A DNA stretch of 64,000 bases, from contig NC_080559.1 of the NCBI RefSeq assembly GCF_030253575.1, positions 33,723,501-33,787,500 on the forward strand. The letters run 5' to 3'. The notes beneath the pieces were generated by a model that was not told the DNA's origin, searched no databases, and was given only the letters and a program-made list of their open reading frames with translations. Positions 1 to 12,734 of this stretch are shown here, piece after piece (the stretch's first letter is position 1; each line of letters starts with the position of its first letter). The position numbers and the translations under genes were made by a program. Source of the stretch: Rhododendron vialii. Taxonomy: Eukaryota; Streptophyta; Magnoliopsida; Ericales; Ericaceae.

Positions 1-2490
1 GATCACTAGAATCTTCACTAGGAATACGAATGTGATTACTATGAATCAAATTCCTAGGAATACAATACCTGAAATAATTTTATTCCAGTGTTTGGATTAA
101 TTCAATAATCTTATGTAAGAATCAGTTATATTGGAAATTTATCAAAGTCAATGTTTTCTTTTTTAATTGATTGAGCCAGGAATCTAAGATTCTCATGCGG
201 TAGGGGAGGGATCAGATTCCCACTTAATTTGGTAATGTGATTCCTGGTCAGATGTGTCGTTAGGAATCACAATCATATTCCTGTCTCTCCCAACCATGAG
301 AATCCTGAGAGTGTGGCATCACATTCTTATTCATGTTCCTTCCAAACGTCGAAATCATGAAAATAAGGTGTTACATTTCCATTCCTCCTCAAGATTTCTG
401 TCATCCAAACCGAACATAAGAGTAATAAGTGGAAGAAAAACTTATTAGAAACCGTGGATCGAGAGACAGGGAAAAGGGCTAGAACGCAAGAGAACAACCA
501 AACCCTGAGAGTTGTTTGTGTCAATGTTGGTTCCAACCCACACACAATGGGCCCATTTTGTTGGACTGTGCCGTAGTGTACAGTGAAAGCATTTTCAAAC
601 AAAGATTACTACTGGGCAAGCAGGTCCAAAGCCTTATTAGCCAGCTTGCCACAGCATGTTTATACAAGGTGGGTGGTGGTCGGATGTTCGATCTGGCAAG
701 GCCGACAAACCCCATTATTATCACGGTCTCATCTCACCGTAAAAAGGACCCATACAAGCGGGCGGACCTTCTTCATGTAATGTTAGCATTTAAGGGATAA
801 AGGGTAAGCATGCAGGTCTGTTCCCGAGGCAAGGCGAGTAAGATCTACGGTCGCTTTCGGCCCCCAAAATTTTGCGGAAAACCAGAGCCCGTAATTAGCA
901 GAAGTAATGCATTTGTTAGGCACGAAAGTTCGGTCTTTGGTTGTATAGTGCGAAATCAATTGTTGGCCGGTTTACTGGCCAAAGCTAATCTCTGGGAAGA
1001 ATTTGAAGAAGCGATGAGTGGACGACGATTTTAACTAAATATCAAAGATTATTGATGACGACTCTTTAATCAATTGAGTAATAAACAGAAACATAGTAAG
1101 TATTTTGTAATTTGCAGTAATTAAAATTGAAAATTATTGTTGTAAAATACATATAGTCTCATCTCTTACGAGCTCGCTTTGGACCCCGGAAATCTCAGGG
1201 ACGGTACTGGAAGTAGTACGTGCAGCTAGCATTTTGGGCCGGTGTTGGTGGGTGGTCGGAGGCGACGGGGCTCCAAGGCCAAAAAAATCTAATTTATATG
1301 TTTTCTTTATACTCGTACAAGTGTAAAGATTTAGCTAGCTATAGTACTCCCTCTATATGCTAATGATCTCTCATGATCAACGATTCGGGACTGGTGCTGT
1401 TTGATCATGAGAGAACATTAGTATCGTTGCATGTTATGCGTACGAGTGTAAAGATTTATTTATTTATTTTTGGCTCAGCGTAAAAATGTAAATAAATTAA
1501 GAAGAGAACTGCTAACATGAAAAACTGGAGTCCGAAATTCACTATCCCTATGTAATTATGTATACTTTAGCTTGTACTTATGTTTGTGTGAAATTTTCAT
1601 TCTAATTTCTGAAGTACCCAAAAAAAAAAATATATTCACTCTGTACGTAGATTTTCCCTTCTTTGAAAATTATGCTTTTTATCATTCTTCTAATTATAGC
1701 TGGTTATATTATAGTATTATATTATATACCTACTCAAGTTAATACGTTCTTTTCTTAACAAATTAAAATCAAAAAAATAGTGGGTTAGTTTTGAATGAAA
1801 AAGACTAACATTGATAGTTTCAGAAGCAAGCTTATATAATAATAATACTCCAATAACTAGAGATTCCATTTTACAAAGATTAATTGACTTCTAATTAATA
1901 TATGCAAGTGAACGATGTTGGGATAATGAACCGTTAACCCATTCTAGTATAAAAACTTGTTTGGATCAAACACTTACCGATATTCGTGGAGCTCCGAACT
2001 ATGAATACATATAATGTTGACGTGTATTTGTATTTATATGTCTATCTACTGTTGACGTGTTCTCGTTTACAATTTGGATGGTGACGAATTAGGGTTTGAA
2101 ATCAGAGAATGACGTGCCTTGAACCAATTATTTCTTTTTACGTCGTTTTTTTTTTTAAAAAAAAAAATTTTGTTATTTGCCTCCTTCCAGATTATTAATA
2201 ATTTAATTCTTTTTTTTTTTTTAAAGGTAGAGAATGACACACCGAATGTCATTCTCTAATATTCTTTCCAAATGTCAAAATACATGACCCGTCACACTGT
2301 TGAATCGTTGATTGCGTGCCCGTATCATGTTTTGCAATTCTTAAGCGAAAAGAAGAAAAATAGAACTTGCAATTCTACACACATAAAAAGTAGGTCTGTC
2401 TTTTTCGTTTTTTCTCATCGCCTTATATGATTTTTTTTTAAAATTTTTTTTGTCTATATTTTAAGAGAGTGAATAGGATAGCTCTAGTTA
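1..2490. other. Intergenic, AT-rich; no gene supported
   Basis: No gene is supported here. The first ~460 bases repeat words like GGAATC/GATTCC in both orientations, as a decayed inverted-repeat MITE would, but no ends can be fixed. A reading frame at 810-1034 (74 codons) has no recognisable domain, and no splice sites extend it. From 1040 on the sequence is low-complexity A/T with poly-T runs. Confidence 0.5.
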
Positions 2491-2498
2491 GCAATGTT

Positions 2499-2636
2499 AT
2501 GGGGAGGGGTAGACCTAAATTGACATTAAATGCTGTTGTACGCAAAGATTATATGAGTATAATGGGTTTGTGTGAACTAGTGGTGCTTGACAGAGCTCAA
2601 TGGAGGAAACAGATTCATGTAGCCGACCCCAAGTGA
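2499..2636 (+). mobile_element. RTE-clade LINE, 3'-terminal coding fragment
   Basis: Read in plus frame from 2499, this encodes GRPK, then a VVRKDY-like block, LDRAQWRKQ and IHVADPK followed by a stop. That is the characteristic C-terminal tail of plant RTE-type (non-LTR) reverse transcriptases, where a 'GRP...W' block precedes 'DR..WR..IH.ADP'. Only the last ~46 codons are present, so this is a severely 5'-truncated dead copy. A second copy of the same tail lies at 22895-23035. The family call rests on motif recognition only. Confidence 0.7.
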
Positions 2637-2639
2637 TTG

Positions 2640-4010
2640 AAACGTAAGGTTTGGTTTGGTTCAACTCCTCTGATGGAGACGAATGATAGGATGTAAAAAT
2701 TTGACATGAATCTTGTAAAATTAAGAAAGCACAAAAAAAAAAAAAAGGATCGTACCAAAAAGTCACAAAAAGTTAGGGCAAATGGGCCCCTCATAATTCG
2801 CATAATGAAGTAATCTCTAGAACAAAATAGTACCCTAGAAAGACTACATATAATGGGAATCAACAATGGTACGTTTTATTTTAATTTTTTTTAAGAAGCT
2901 TAAAATCTGAATAAAAGAAGAAAAACTTAACAAACAGTGAAAAATAAAATATACACCATTAAAATATTTTTTCAATCATTATTGAATCATGTGACGTACC
3001 TTTAATATATCAATTATGAGTATGGTCTACTACGGGGAGGTGTTTTTGAGCCAATCATTTTATGAATTACTACAAACCTTAAATTATATATTATCAAATT
3101 TTAAATCATAATCATCGTATGTATAAGTGTTAGGATAATACTCTAGCATAATAAATTCCATAATATGTGGCCAAATAAATAATAAAGCACAGTGAAAAAT
3201 CATGGCTCCCAAACAATCCCTACATAATTTTTTTGTTTGATCCGCAACCCCTACATAATTGGAGATCTATTTATTGATTGAGATATCTTTCCAATAATCT
3301 TATAGTGCACAGATTGGCCTTAGGGTCCCAGGAAGCCACACAAATTATTCGAGCCATTCATTAATAGTAAAATAATTTTTCGATTGGTCCTGCAAAAGAT
3401 CAGCCCAGTCGGATAAATATAACTGCAATTCATATTCTCCTCAACTCTAAAAGAAAAAAATTTATATAAAGATTGGCTCAAACACTTATATTTATTCGAT
3501 TGGCTGGACTTTTGACGGGGCCACTTGAAAAATTACTTTAAACTAATGAACGACTTGAACATCCCACGCGACGATCTTTTCACTTATGTACATGCTCCGT
3601 CGGTGGCCATAGTGGAGTGAGAATCAAAAGAGGGAAGATATGATCGAGATATCTTTGACCCGTGATTAGTTTGCAGATCGTAATAATTATATGCGATTAG
3701 CGTGCGATGATGGGGCTTAATTTGCATTTACCGAAAAAAGGTGAATCTGATTAGCGTGAAATCTCTTGCGAATGTGATTCGTTGACCATCGATAAGATCA
3801 CGATTTTAATTAGGACCACACAAATAGCAGCCCAACTTTTTGACTTATTTGTGTGTTTATGATGATGATGACGATGATGATCACTTCAATATGATGGAGT
3901 AGTAATTTTGAAGATGATCATCACCATCTTTGAAAAGTTGATAGATCGATCAAGCCTACCACACTCATTGGGGTTGAAAATGATGGAGTACTTGTGGGTT
4001 TTTTCAACAA
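2640..4010. other. Intergenic, AT-rich; nothing recognised
   Basis: I see no coding potential, RNA gene or bounded repeat. The stretch is A/T-rich with short homopolymer runs. Confidence 0.5.
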
Positions 4011-4011
4011 G

Positions 4012-4553
4012 TCCTTTTACTGTTTTAGTATCAGGCCTGTGTTTTTTGAGATTCGCTTTGGTTACTCGGTTTTAATCAGGTACGTTGGTGTCGCAAACCA
4101 ACGGGACTAACCCTATGAATCAAACCAACAGGAGCATCCGCAGTGTTTTTCGAAATTCGCGTTGGTTAATCCTTTTACTGTTTTAGTATCGACGGTGTTT
4201 TTGAGATTTGCATTGGTTACTCGGTTTTAATCAGTACGTTGGTGTCACAACCAATGGGACTAACCCTAAGAATCGAACCAATGGGAGTATCCGCAGTGTT
4301 TTTCGAGATTCGCGTTGGTTACTATTTTTACTGTTCTAGTATCGGCAGTGTTTTTTGAGATTCGTGTTGGTTACTCGGTTTTAATCGGTACGTTGGTGTC
4401 ACAACCAACAGGACTAACCCTACGAATTGAACCAACGGAAGTATCCGCAGTGTTTTTTGAGATTCGCGTTAGTTATTCGGTTTTAATCAGTATGTTGATG
4501 TCACAACCAACGAGACCCCTAAGAATTAAACCAACGGGACTAGCCCTCGGAGG
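4012..4553 (+). repeat. Tandem repeat, ~155-bp unit, about 3.5 copies
   Basis: The block CTTTTACTGTTTTAGTATC, then GTGTTTTTGAGATTCG, GGTTACTCGGTTTTAATC and GTTGGTGTCACAACCAA recurs. Units start near 4012, 4170 and 4322, and a last partial unit starts near 4448 without the first segment. Copies differ by scattered substitutions and small indels, so the array is not recent. An open frame across 4315-4647 exists only because the unit repeats; I do not call it a gene. Confidence 0.85.
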
Positions 4554-4774
4554 TATATTCTTTTCACTTAATACTGCAATAACAAGGTTCACAAATATCA
4601 TCTGCTTTTTTTTTTTTTTGTATAATGGTTCCTTAATAAGTGGTTAAACTAGCTATAAATAAGACAGGTGGATTCACACTCTATGGACGGCTCAAAGAAT
4701 GCGGCCGGGGTTGCTCCCTACTCCATGTTTGGAGGATGAAATTACGGAGAGGAAACTAATACTTAAAAACTAGC

Positions 4775-4960
4775 CCCAACGGGTTTGGCCAAATGGGCAT
4801 GAAAAATCAATTTGTTTATCATCCACAAGGTTGCATGTTTGAATTCCACGAAAGCCAATGCCAAACCTTGGGGCCATCTGGTCATTAACTTAAGAGTTTT
4901 GGAATTAGTTGAGATGAGCGTAAGATGCCCCGTATATCCGATTATATAAAGAAACACTAC
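4775..4960 (+). mobile_element. Decayed tRNA-derived SINE
   Basis: TGGCCAAATGG (near 4788) fits the polymerase III A-box consensus TRGYNNARNNG exactly. GTTTGAATTCC (near 4838) resembles a worn B box. The end (GAGATGAGCGTAAG...TATAAAG) matches the tails of the elements at 11520-11735 and 27851-27897, so all three look like one SINE family. No clean target-site duplication was found. Confidence 0.5.
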
Positions 4961-5156
4961 TAATAAATTAATGTGGGTTTTGGGATTCGCTATGAAATCG
5001 TATGTTTTTTTTAGGCAAAAAAGATTTTATTAATCTTTGAAAAGGATTACAAAGATTAAATGGATTACAGACAAACTGGCAAAAAACGCCACCCGAGAAT
5101 CAAAGCCCAAAAAAACGCAAGATGCCAACCGAAAAGTCCACAACAAAGAGCCAAAA

Positions 5157-8084
5157 TGTAACGACCCAAATTTTCACGTCAATTTTTTTTGAATAAAATT
5201 TATCATTTTATTATAATTCTTTTACTAAAATTTATTTTATCATTTATTAAAGTGATTGTATTATTATAATTTAACTCTAGGAGCTAGCCATTAAAAACCC
5301 TTTGATACCATAGGATTTTTTCATATCTTGAACCTTGATATCCTTGTACCCAACTATTATAGAACCCTAGCCTTAGGTTCATGACCCTAAAAATCTAGAA
5401 AAGATATGGGTGAATCTAGGAGAGATCTTGAGAGAGAGAGCGAGAGAGGAAAAGATTTGAGAAATTTAGGAGAGATTTAGGAAAGACATGTCAAATATGT
5501 ACATGTAGATGTGGAGAGAAATCTAGGAATTGATCTTGTAGTTAATACTAAGATTTGTAGTACAAATTCTTTTCTTCCAAGAAAGCCTAAACCTAGATTA
5601 AAATCCTAGATCTTATTGTACTATTTGATTCTTGCATTAAAACCTAAGACTAGAAAGAATAAATCTAGAACCCTAGTGTGCGAGTGCCGAAATGTGAGAG
5701 GGGGAGATTGGAGCATATTTTTTCTCTTGATACTATTTTACAAAAACCTTAAAACCCCTAAGGATTTGGCTATGAACCCATACTTGTGTGATAACCCAAT
5801 TTTCACCTTAAAAAAAATTAAAAATACGATTAAGATTACTGGCGTATGCCTGTGCTTGAAGGCACGATTCGAACAATCAGTACAGGGAAACAAATACTGA
5901 ACTTGCGTGTAATATACGGCTCAAACAATCACCACACGCAAATTAATACTAAACTTGCGTGCAATATACAAACACGTGTCCAACATATTCAACTATGCGA
6001 TAAACAATAACGCAATATATTCATTGATAAACATCGTAATCTTAATGAAAAGGAAATAGGTAGCAAATATACAAAGAATGATGGAAGAACTCACCTCAGT
6101 GGTTTCAATGAAGTAGATTTTGGTGGTATTGAACTTTCCAAGAGAGAGAAAGAGATAGGGGGGGAGGGGGGGAAAGTAAAGAAGAAGAATGTGAAAATGA
6201 TATGAACGATGTATAGAAAATTCTATTTTCGATGATTTTCGTGATGTATATTTGACAGCCTAGAAATAAGAAAATGAATGTTGGCTTTGATTTCGGTGAT
6301 CTCGGTGGTTTTGATTTCGATTTTGTACAAAGGTTATGTATGATTTTCATTTTCATTTGAATAATGCCTCAATGTGTGGTTTTGAAATACAATGTCTTAA
6401 TGAGAGTAATTTATGGGGAGGGAGAAGGAGAGAGAGAGAGATGTAGGTTAATACATTAGGAAATCTTCATTCCTTAGGTGTTAATACATTAGGAAACTTT
6501 CATTCCTTTGATCTAACGGTTATAACCTTACCACTAAATACGATTGAACGATTGTAGATGCATCTATATTTGTATGCATAGACATTTTCGACGGAAAATT
6601 GCTCTGTTTTATAATTAATATAGATAATCTAGATTTGATTTTCTAGATATGACCTAGATTCTAGGTTCGCTAGTATAAATAGCCTCACACCCATGCACAC
6701 CAACTCACACCTCACTTCTTCATTCTTTTCTTTCTTGTTCTTGCATTTATTTAAAGTGAGGGAAAGTGAGGGAGAGAAAAGAGAGTCGGCCAAGAGAGAG
6801 AAGAGGAAAAAAAAATTTCAAACACCACTACCTTGCCACCTTTCCACCACCACTCAAAACCATCATTCGATCTTTAAATTCCAAAAGTCTAAAAGTTGTT
6901 CGGATTCGTAGTTAAAAGAAAATTAATTTTCTTTTCATCAAATTCCAACTGAGGCGACGACACTCTGTTTCGACCCGACGAATCCGTAACCCGCTACAGC
7001 CAAGAAGAACGGTAGAAACCTCCTATCTGTCCACCTAAGTATAATGTTGATGTGTTATATGTTTAACTATTTATTTATTATTTTTATGATATCACATGAT
7101 TAAATTGTTTAAGTTGAAAAGTTAATTTTATCGTTGTAATGCTTAATTAATTGCATGTTTGTTGATAAGTTGTGATGTTATAATTTTCAATGTTGTCGAA
7201 AATAGAAATGAATGAAATTAGTGATTTAGTATTATTATGGCATGATTGTAGCAAGCTTTGAAAGAATAATGTGAATGCAAGAAACTGATGCATGATTACA
7301 AGACATGAGAAACGAGAAGTGGAATACAAAAATTAAAAAGAAAATGAAATGTGAAAAGATTAATAATTGTGTGAGTATGAAAACCCGATGGAATCTGAAA
7401 GAATGGTTTACGGAATTATGGCTCGGGTGTGTGTGAGCATGAGAACCCGATGAAATCTGAAAGATGGTTAGTGGAATCATGGCTCGGGTGTTCGTGTGTG
7501 AGTATGAGAACCCGATGGAATTTGAAAGATGGTTAGCGGAATCATGGCTCAGGTGTGCATATGTGAGCCTGAGAGCCCGATGAAATCTAAAAGATGGTTA
7601 GCAGAACCAAATGCTCGAGGAGATATAATGGAAAGTGGAATCGATACTTGAAAAATAATGACACAATTTACGATACGCTACGATAACTCTGAAAGAACAT
7701 CAACACTTCTGTTTACCTTTATGATATGAAATTTTTGCGAAATGATAAACTGTTATATGCCATTTTTGTTAGTATATGGGACATAGGAGTAGGAGTTAGC
7801 TACTGAACTTAAAAGCTCATGGTGCTCGTTTTGTGGACCTGACATTTTATGCCAGATCGACCTGGGTGACAAACAGAGTTTACCAGCTGGAGGAGTACGA
7901 TACTGCTCAAAGACTTGCCAATGAAAAAGAATGACGAGAAGAGTAGAATTTACCCTAATGCCCTTCCTATCATATTTGTTAAATGTACTTTGAAAATTAA
8001 GGAGAATTTATTTTGTAATGAATTTATATTTAATAAATATTAAAAATTTATTAAATTGACGTTCCTAAAAATTGGGGCGTTACG
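5157..8084 (+). mobile_element. Large LTR-like fossil, probably a solo LTR (Ty3/gypsy Tekay/Del-like)
   Basis: The unit begins TGTAACGACCC and ends GGGGCGTTACG, the complementary end pattern familiar from Tekay/Del chromovirus LTRs. CAAAA lies on both sides (5152-5156 and 8085-8089), a plausible 5-bp target-site duplication. A TATAAAT promoter-like word sits at 6674-6680, midway, as in an LTR. No reverse transcriptase, integrase or capsid coding was seen, so I read it as a solo LTR left by recombination. It is younger than the L1 end it interrupts. A DNA transposon with long inverted ends is the alternative. Confidence 0.5.
7373..7622 (+). repeat. ~65-bp tandem repeat, four copies, inside the LTR-like element
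   Basis: The unit GAGAACCCGATGGAATCTGAAAG...ATGGCTCGGGTG is repeated four times, with units starting near 7373, 7436, 7500 and 7567. The copies have diverged by several substitutions each. Internal minisatellites are common in large plant LTRs. Confidence 0.85.
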
Positions 8085-8089
8085 CAAAA

Positions 8090-8409
8090 CACCCTACGCA
8101 GCCCTAAATCGTATGTTCATATACCTACAGTAGTTTTGATCTCATTGCCTGTCATTACCAACTAAATCTTCTAATCACTTTCAAAGTATCTCCAACTTTA
8201 ATTCATCAACAAATCAGGTCATTTGGCCAATTATTATCAATCAATTACTACTATTTCACTGCCCATGGCTCTATATAATAACTTTATCATTCAACCTCAA
8301 TTATGGGGCGTCAACAAAGCTTGCTTATGATTAGATTATAACCACTGGGATTTGATTTGTTTGGTCAACTAATTATTTGAGTCTTGATCTCAAGCCAATG
8401 AGTGCCCCT

Positions 8410-8452
<43 letters not shown>

Positions 8453-8690
8453 CTGGATTTGATATCAGTCAATTCCTTCTTTTACTTTGCTTGCATAGCC
8501 TCACTTTTAACTTTCTAGGTAATTAAGCCTATAGCACTACAATTTTCCAGCAATCTGCATTGAAAATCGATTATGGGATCGAAAGTATATATAGTGCTCT
8601 CACTGTATATATATTCTAAAAGGTACTTTATAAATTTTTTTTTTAAATCGATAGGAGAGAATATTAGATCGAGTATCAATTATATAGTAC
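8090..8690. other. Intergenic with a GA microsatellite
   Basis: No gene is seen. An almost pure (GA)n tract occupies about 8411-8450. The rest is unremarkable A/T-rich DNA. Confidence 0.6.
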
Positions 8691-8885
8691 AATCACGGGA
8701 CACTTCATTAATTATATGAGAGTACACGAGATAACAGAGTCTAACAACTCAACCACTATAAGCCCTCGTTCGAAGGACAAATAATCTCAATGGAAGAACA
8801 CCTTACATAGGTGGAAAGATTCGAACTCCAGACCTTTTAATGAGATGCAAGAGTACTGATTAACTGATCTAGCCACAGTTAATTA
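8690..8885 (-). mobile_element. tRNA-derived SINE fragment, minus strand
   Basis: On the minus strand, a tRNA-like head (TGGCTAGATCAGTTAATCAG near 8873) is followed ~40 bases on by AGTTCGAATCT, nine of eleven matches to the B box GGTTCGANNCC. The spacing suits a pol III promoter, but the downstream sequence does not continue as a tRNA. This is not the family at 4775, 11520 and 27851. Boundaries are approximate. Confidence 0.45.
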
Positions 8886-10174
8886 GTATAATTCATATAC
8901 CGTAGTTTTGGAATTTAATTTGAGGCCAATGCATTACATGCACATTTAGCATCAATGATGTCATTTCATTTCATATTTCTCAATGAATGTAGTTTAAGCT
9001 AAAATTAAGAATAATAGGGTGGTTTTTGAACCATTTACTCCATAAACTTCTGTTAAGTTTTAACGACCGGGTCACCCTCTAAATAATCTTTATTCTTTAT
9101 TATTTCTCGTAAATTTTAACTAGTACTAAAAACGGTGACGCTCAAAGATAAGTAGCAATAATCATTTAGAATCTTCCAATTCAAAGGTAAACTCTTATCA
9201 AAGTGTACATAACAACGCCCAAATCAATATGAAAATGATACCATACCATCTGAAAGATTTAGACGATGGTGATGCATCTTGCTAAAGTCCACCATGTTGA
9301 ATTTTACGTGCCGCCCTGGGGTGCACTAGCGCATTACGAGATCCCTTGTGCTTCTTTCGCACCCAAAACATGCAAAAGCATGAAAATTTGTGGAAATTGT
9401 GTCAAAATAACTACTCCAGTAGCTAAAATAAACACAGTTACCCCAAATTTTAACAAACTGACAAATTATGCTTACCTTTCTCCCCAAAAGCTGGCAGCTT
9501 TTCTGTTACCCCTGACAGGAAAAGAGGGGGCAAAATTGAAAAAAGTAGGCCAATAAAAATTGATGAATATTACAAAAAATAAAGCCACTATACTACTATT
9601 GCATCAGCAGCTGGCTTTCCTTGTTGCGTTATTTAATTTGGTCATTTTCGAAAACTCTACGCCTTGAATTGCATATTCCATTTTGTCGATCATCTTGGTT
9701 TTTTGTTATGGGAGATAAATATTTTAATTAAGGCTATTTTATTGATCGGAAAAGTTTTGCATCCATTTTTCAGACCAAAAGAGTTGTTCGGGCCTGAAAA
9801 TTCTATCATGTCTATGATTATTCATCGGTTTTCTTTTTTGGTCTCAGCTCATGGTTAGTGCGTTAATAATGTTATGTTTGGTGGCGAGGGGAGTCTGAAC
9901 CCCGCTCTCATGCATGACAATATAATGGAGGCGCCAACTGTACTCGACTCCATTTGTATTCGTTGTCAGGATTCAAACGTAGATTAATCATGAAAAAATT
10001 GACTCAATACCTCAAGCTATATCATTTGCATGCGAATGGTTATTTACCAAAATAAAATTCACATTATTTACCAAAATAAAAATCGTATCAGCTCTATCAC
10101 ATTAAAGTTTCATCTTCCTAGAAACATTACACGGAATGCAAACTTGCAATAAGCATATCTCCAACTTCCAGAAA

Positions 10175-10261
<87 letters not shown>

Positions 10262-11519
10262 CCCTCAACTGTGAACTGAAAGACTAGACAGATTGCTTTG
10301 AAAGTATAGGACCCATATGAAAGGGAAAATGGCCAAAACATGTCAAGGGACTATTAGGACAAGAATAAGGGGAAGCAGCCCTTGAGTAGGGCACTCAATC
10401 GTTGGGTGAACCAAACCATATTTATTTATATTTAACAACCCAAAAATACAGAAAGAAACCCTTAAATAGACAGCCTTGTTCCCATGTGCCTAAATTTAAG
10501 AGCAAGGCTCCAAGATTACAACTCCCTTTGTGCTGCATGTCCCTCCCCTACTCTCTCTCTCTCTACCCTTCCAAACAAACAATCTTCTTGGGAACATGGG
10601 AGAGAAGCCATAAACCCTAAACAAAACAATGGTCCCTTCGTAATTCCACCTTTCCGGCCCTTTCCTATGTGTATTGGCTTTTGTGTAGGAAAAATTGGCT
10701 GATTAGTGTACTCTTTTCTTGAGACTTATGATATCACGTTTCTTTCGGGACAAGGGTGTGTGTTGTGCACCAATGCACAGCACGAGTGCTATGCACTCGT
10801 TATGGGCCCATCCCGAGTCTTATTATCCGATTTGAACCAATTATTTTGTTTATCTTGTCGAGTACGTAGTGCATGCACATAAAAATTCAAGTTTATCGAA
10901 CATCGGTAGGTGGTAGCTATTTGATCGGTCATGAGCATTTAACTTTCAGTTTTGTAAAAAAAATCACCTACAATTGTTTCTTTAACTGTCTCTTTTCAAA
11001 AATGTATTATGAAAACTTAATTAGGCATGTCTGAGCAACCTAAATTTTTGTGCACACTATGTACCTGACGAGACAAACAAAATGAACAACTCAAAAACCC
11101 ACTCGAGTTTAAATCATGGCTCCGCCCCTATGAATAAGCAGCTTTTATCATAAAGTCCAGCTGCAACAAACAACCACCAAGAACCACGTTTTCTGTGTTA
11201 TAGTTTCAAATTGTTTGCCTAATTAAGTAATTATAATATCGGAGCATATGTAAAGTGATGTATGCCATATACATAGTAAAAAGACCTGTAAATACACAAC
11301 TCATGCCCATCTGTTATCACCCAATCATGCACCCCATATACAGGACAAATTGCCAAGGGACAAAAATATCCTTGCACCAAAAATTTTAGGATAATCAAGC
11401 AAAATTTATGATTTGGTGTTGTTTTCATGAACTTTGTTTAATTCCAAAACTTTTTTTTTTTTTTTTTCCAAACGGCAAAAAGAATTAGATTCATGTATAT
11501 CATGACAATTATACAAATC
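8886..11519. other. Intergenic; long GA microsatellite, no gene supported
   Basis: An almost uninterrupted (GA)n tract lies at about 10177-10257. Several open frames (for example 9266-9556 and 10402-10702) show no domain and no splice structure and are not called. GTTTGAATCCTG on the minus strand near 9970 is an isolated B-box-like word without an A box. Confidence 0.55.
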
Positions 11520-11735
11520 GATCGGTAGCCTATTAACCCCAAGGGGTTGGACTACTGGTCAAGGCCTGATACTTAAAGATTTGTTACCTCCTAAGGTCTT
11601 ATCTTCGAAATCATACACATTTGTGCTCCAACTTTAATTGAGGCTGACATAAGCAATGATAGGATTGATCTTTTAGGATTAGTAGTGCGAGTAAGTTGGT
11701 TGAACACCTTAGTTATCGAAAAAAACAGGTAGTCT
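11520..11735 (+). mobile_element. Decayed SINE, same tail family as 4775 and 27851
   Basis: TGGTCAAGGCC (11557) matches ten of eleven positions of the A box, and TCTTCGAAATC (11607) is a worn B box. The tail GTGCGAGTAAGTTGG...GAACACC...AGTTATCGAAAAAAA closely parallels 27851-27897 (GTGAGTGTAAGTTGG...GACACC...AGTTATCAAAAA). The poly-A-like end places it on the plus strand. Confidence 0.55.
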
Positions 11736-12660
11736 ATTCTTTTGTTGAACGGAAGAGATGAGAGAGAGAGAGATACATCATATTCTTACCAAGGGACAGA
11801 AGCCAAATTAGATTCAGGGGACATATAATGTGTAACTATGGATAAAATACAAGGGTAACATGGTCTTGAAAAGATTAGAAGTTCTCATCATTCGTTGACC
11901 CTATAAGTAATAATCCCAATGCCGGAACCTACGCCGTTGGGCCCTCCCTCTAATTTTGGTGCCATCTGAATATTTAAAAAAAAAAAAAGATTGATTATTT
12001 AAAAGAAAAAACCAATATGTGGATATGAGTCATCGTAGGCGTGATTGTCTGTCTACCCATTCATTTTATAAAATCCATAGCCCAAAAAAATATTCCTTCT
12101 TATTACGTTAGTTAATATGTCAAATACAATTCCTCACAAATAAAATGACATTTCGTAAATACATGTATCTATTATAACTAAGAGTTTTAGCGTACTTTGC
12201 AGATGAGTTGGCTCGGACACATAGAGTTAGATTTTGAAACATACACAATATTCGAACATACTCCTAAAGCATACCACCCAATAGCATAGGGGTCCCGCAA
12301 CCTGATTCATTCATTTCGTAAATTCCAACAAGTAAATCATTCATGCAAAAATCATTTTTACCAAGACAAACGTAAACTTTTTAAATTGTTAACAGTGTTT
12401 GATCAAAATGATATTTTGCTTGAATAATTTGCATGTCGATAACTACAAAATGAACATTTCGAACTGTCAAAATATATCGTTCAACTTACGCTATTAGGTG
12501 GTGGTGATTTTAGAGATGTGTCACCAGAATCACTCCCTGAGTTAAAAAAATAAAAAGTTATGGAGTGCATTCTTACAATAACCCACCGAAAATCAATCTC
12601 CTTTTTTCTTTTCCACTTTCAGAAGATAAGCACACGAAGAAAAGGCTGCTCCATCCAACA
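11736..12660. other. Intergenic / upstream region of the CYP734A gene
   Basis: A/T-rich DNA with no open gene. It presumably contains distal promoter sequence of the P450 gene downstream. I could not single out transcription-factor sites with confidence. Confidence 0.5.
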
Positions 12661-12661
12661 C

Positions 12662-12668
12662 TATATAA
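12662..12668 (+). promoter_or_regulatory. TATA box of the CYP734A gene
   Basis: TATATAA lies 215 bases upstream of the P450 start codon, just before a GA-rich leader. Transcription would start near 12692, giving a ~185-base 5' UTR made largely of GA repeats. Confidence 0.6.
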
Positions 12669-12675
12669 CTCAAAG

Positions 12676-12677
<2 letters not shown>

Positions 12678-12734
<57 letters not shown>

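Larger units (their letters stand above)
4995..8117 (-). mobile_element. 5'-truncated L1 LINE end, split by a later LTR insertion
   Basis: On the minus strand, 5156-5007 reads as an L1 3' UTR: CTTTGTAATCC, then TTAATAAAATCTTTTTTGCC, then a short A tail (poly-T at 5005-5012 on the plus strand). The 12-base word AAATCGTATGTT occurs at 4995-5006 and again at 8106-8117, as expected for a LINE target-site duplication. The LINE body is therefore 5007-5156 plus 8085-8105, about 170 bp, interrupted by the element at 5157-8084. The plain reading is a very short L1 insertion that later received another insertion. Confidence 0.7.

Noticed and set aside
810-1034. 74-codon frame with a fairly protein-like composition
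   Set aside because: No recognisable motif, no splice extension and no promoter. It could be a gene fragment, but I cannot support it.
5616-5900. 94-codon frame inside the LTR-like unit
   Set aside because: No similarity to retroelement or host proteins that I can recognise; a chance frame.
7373-7622. Regularly spaced repeats resembling a CRISPR array
   Set aside because: The repeats are contiguous ~65-bp tandem units without unique spacers, in plant DNA inside an LTR-like element.
9266-9556. 96-codon frame
   Set aside because: No domain, no splice signals and no neighbouring exon of the same type.
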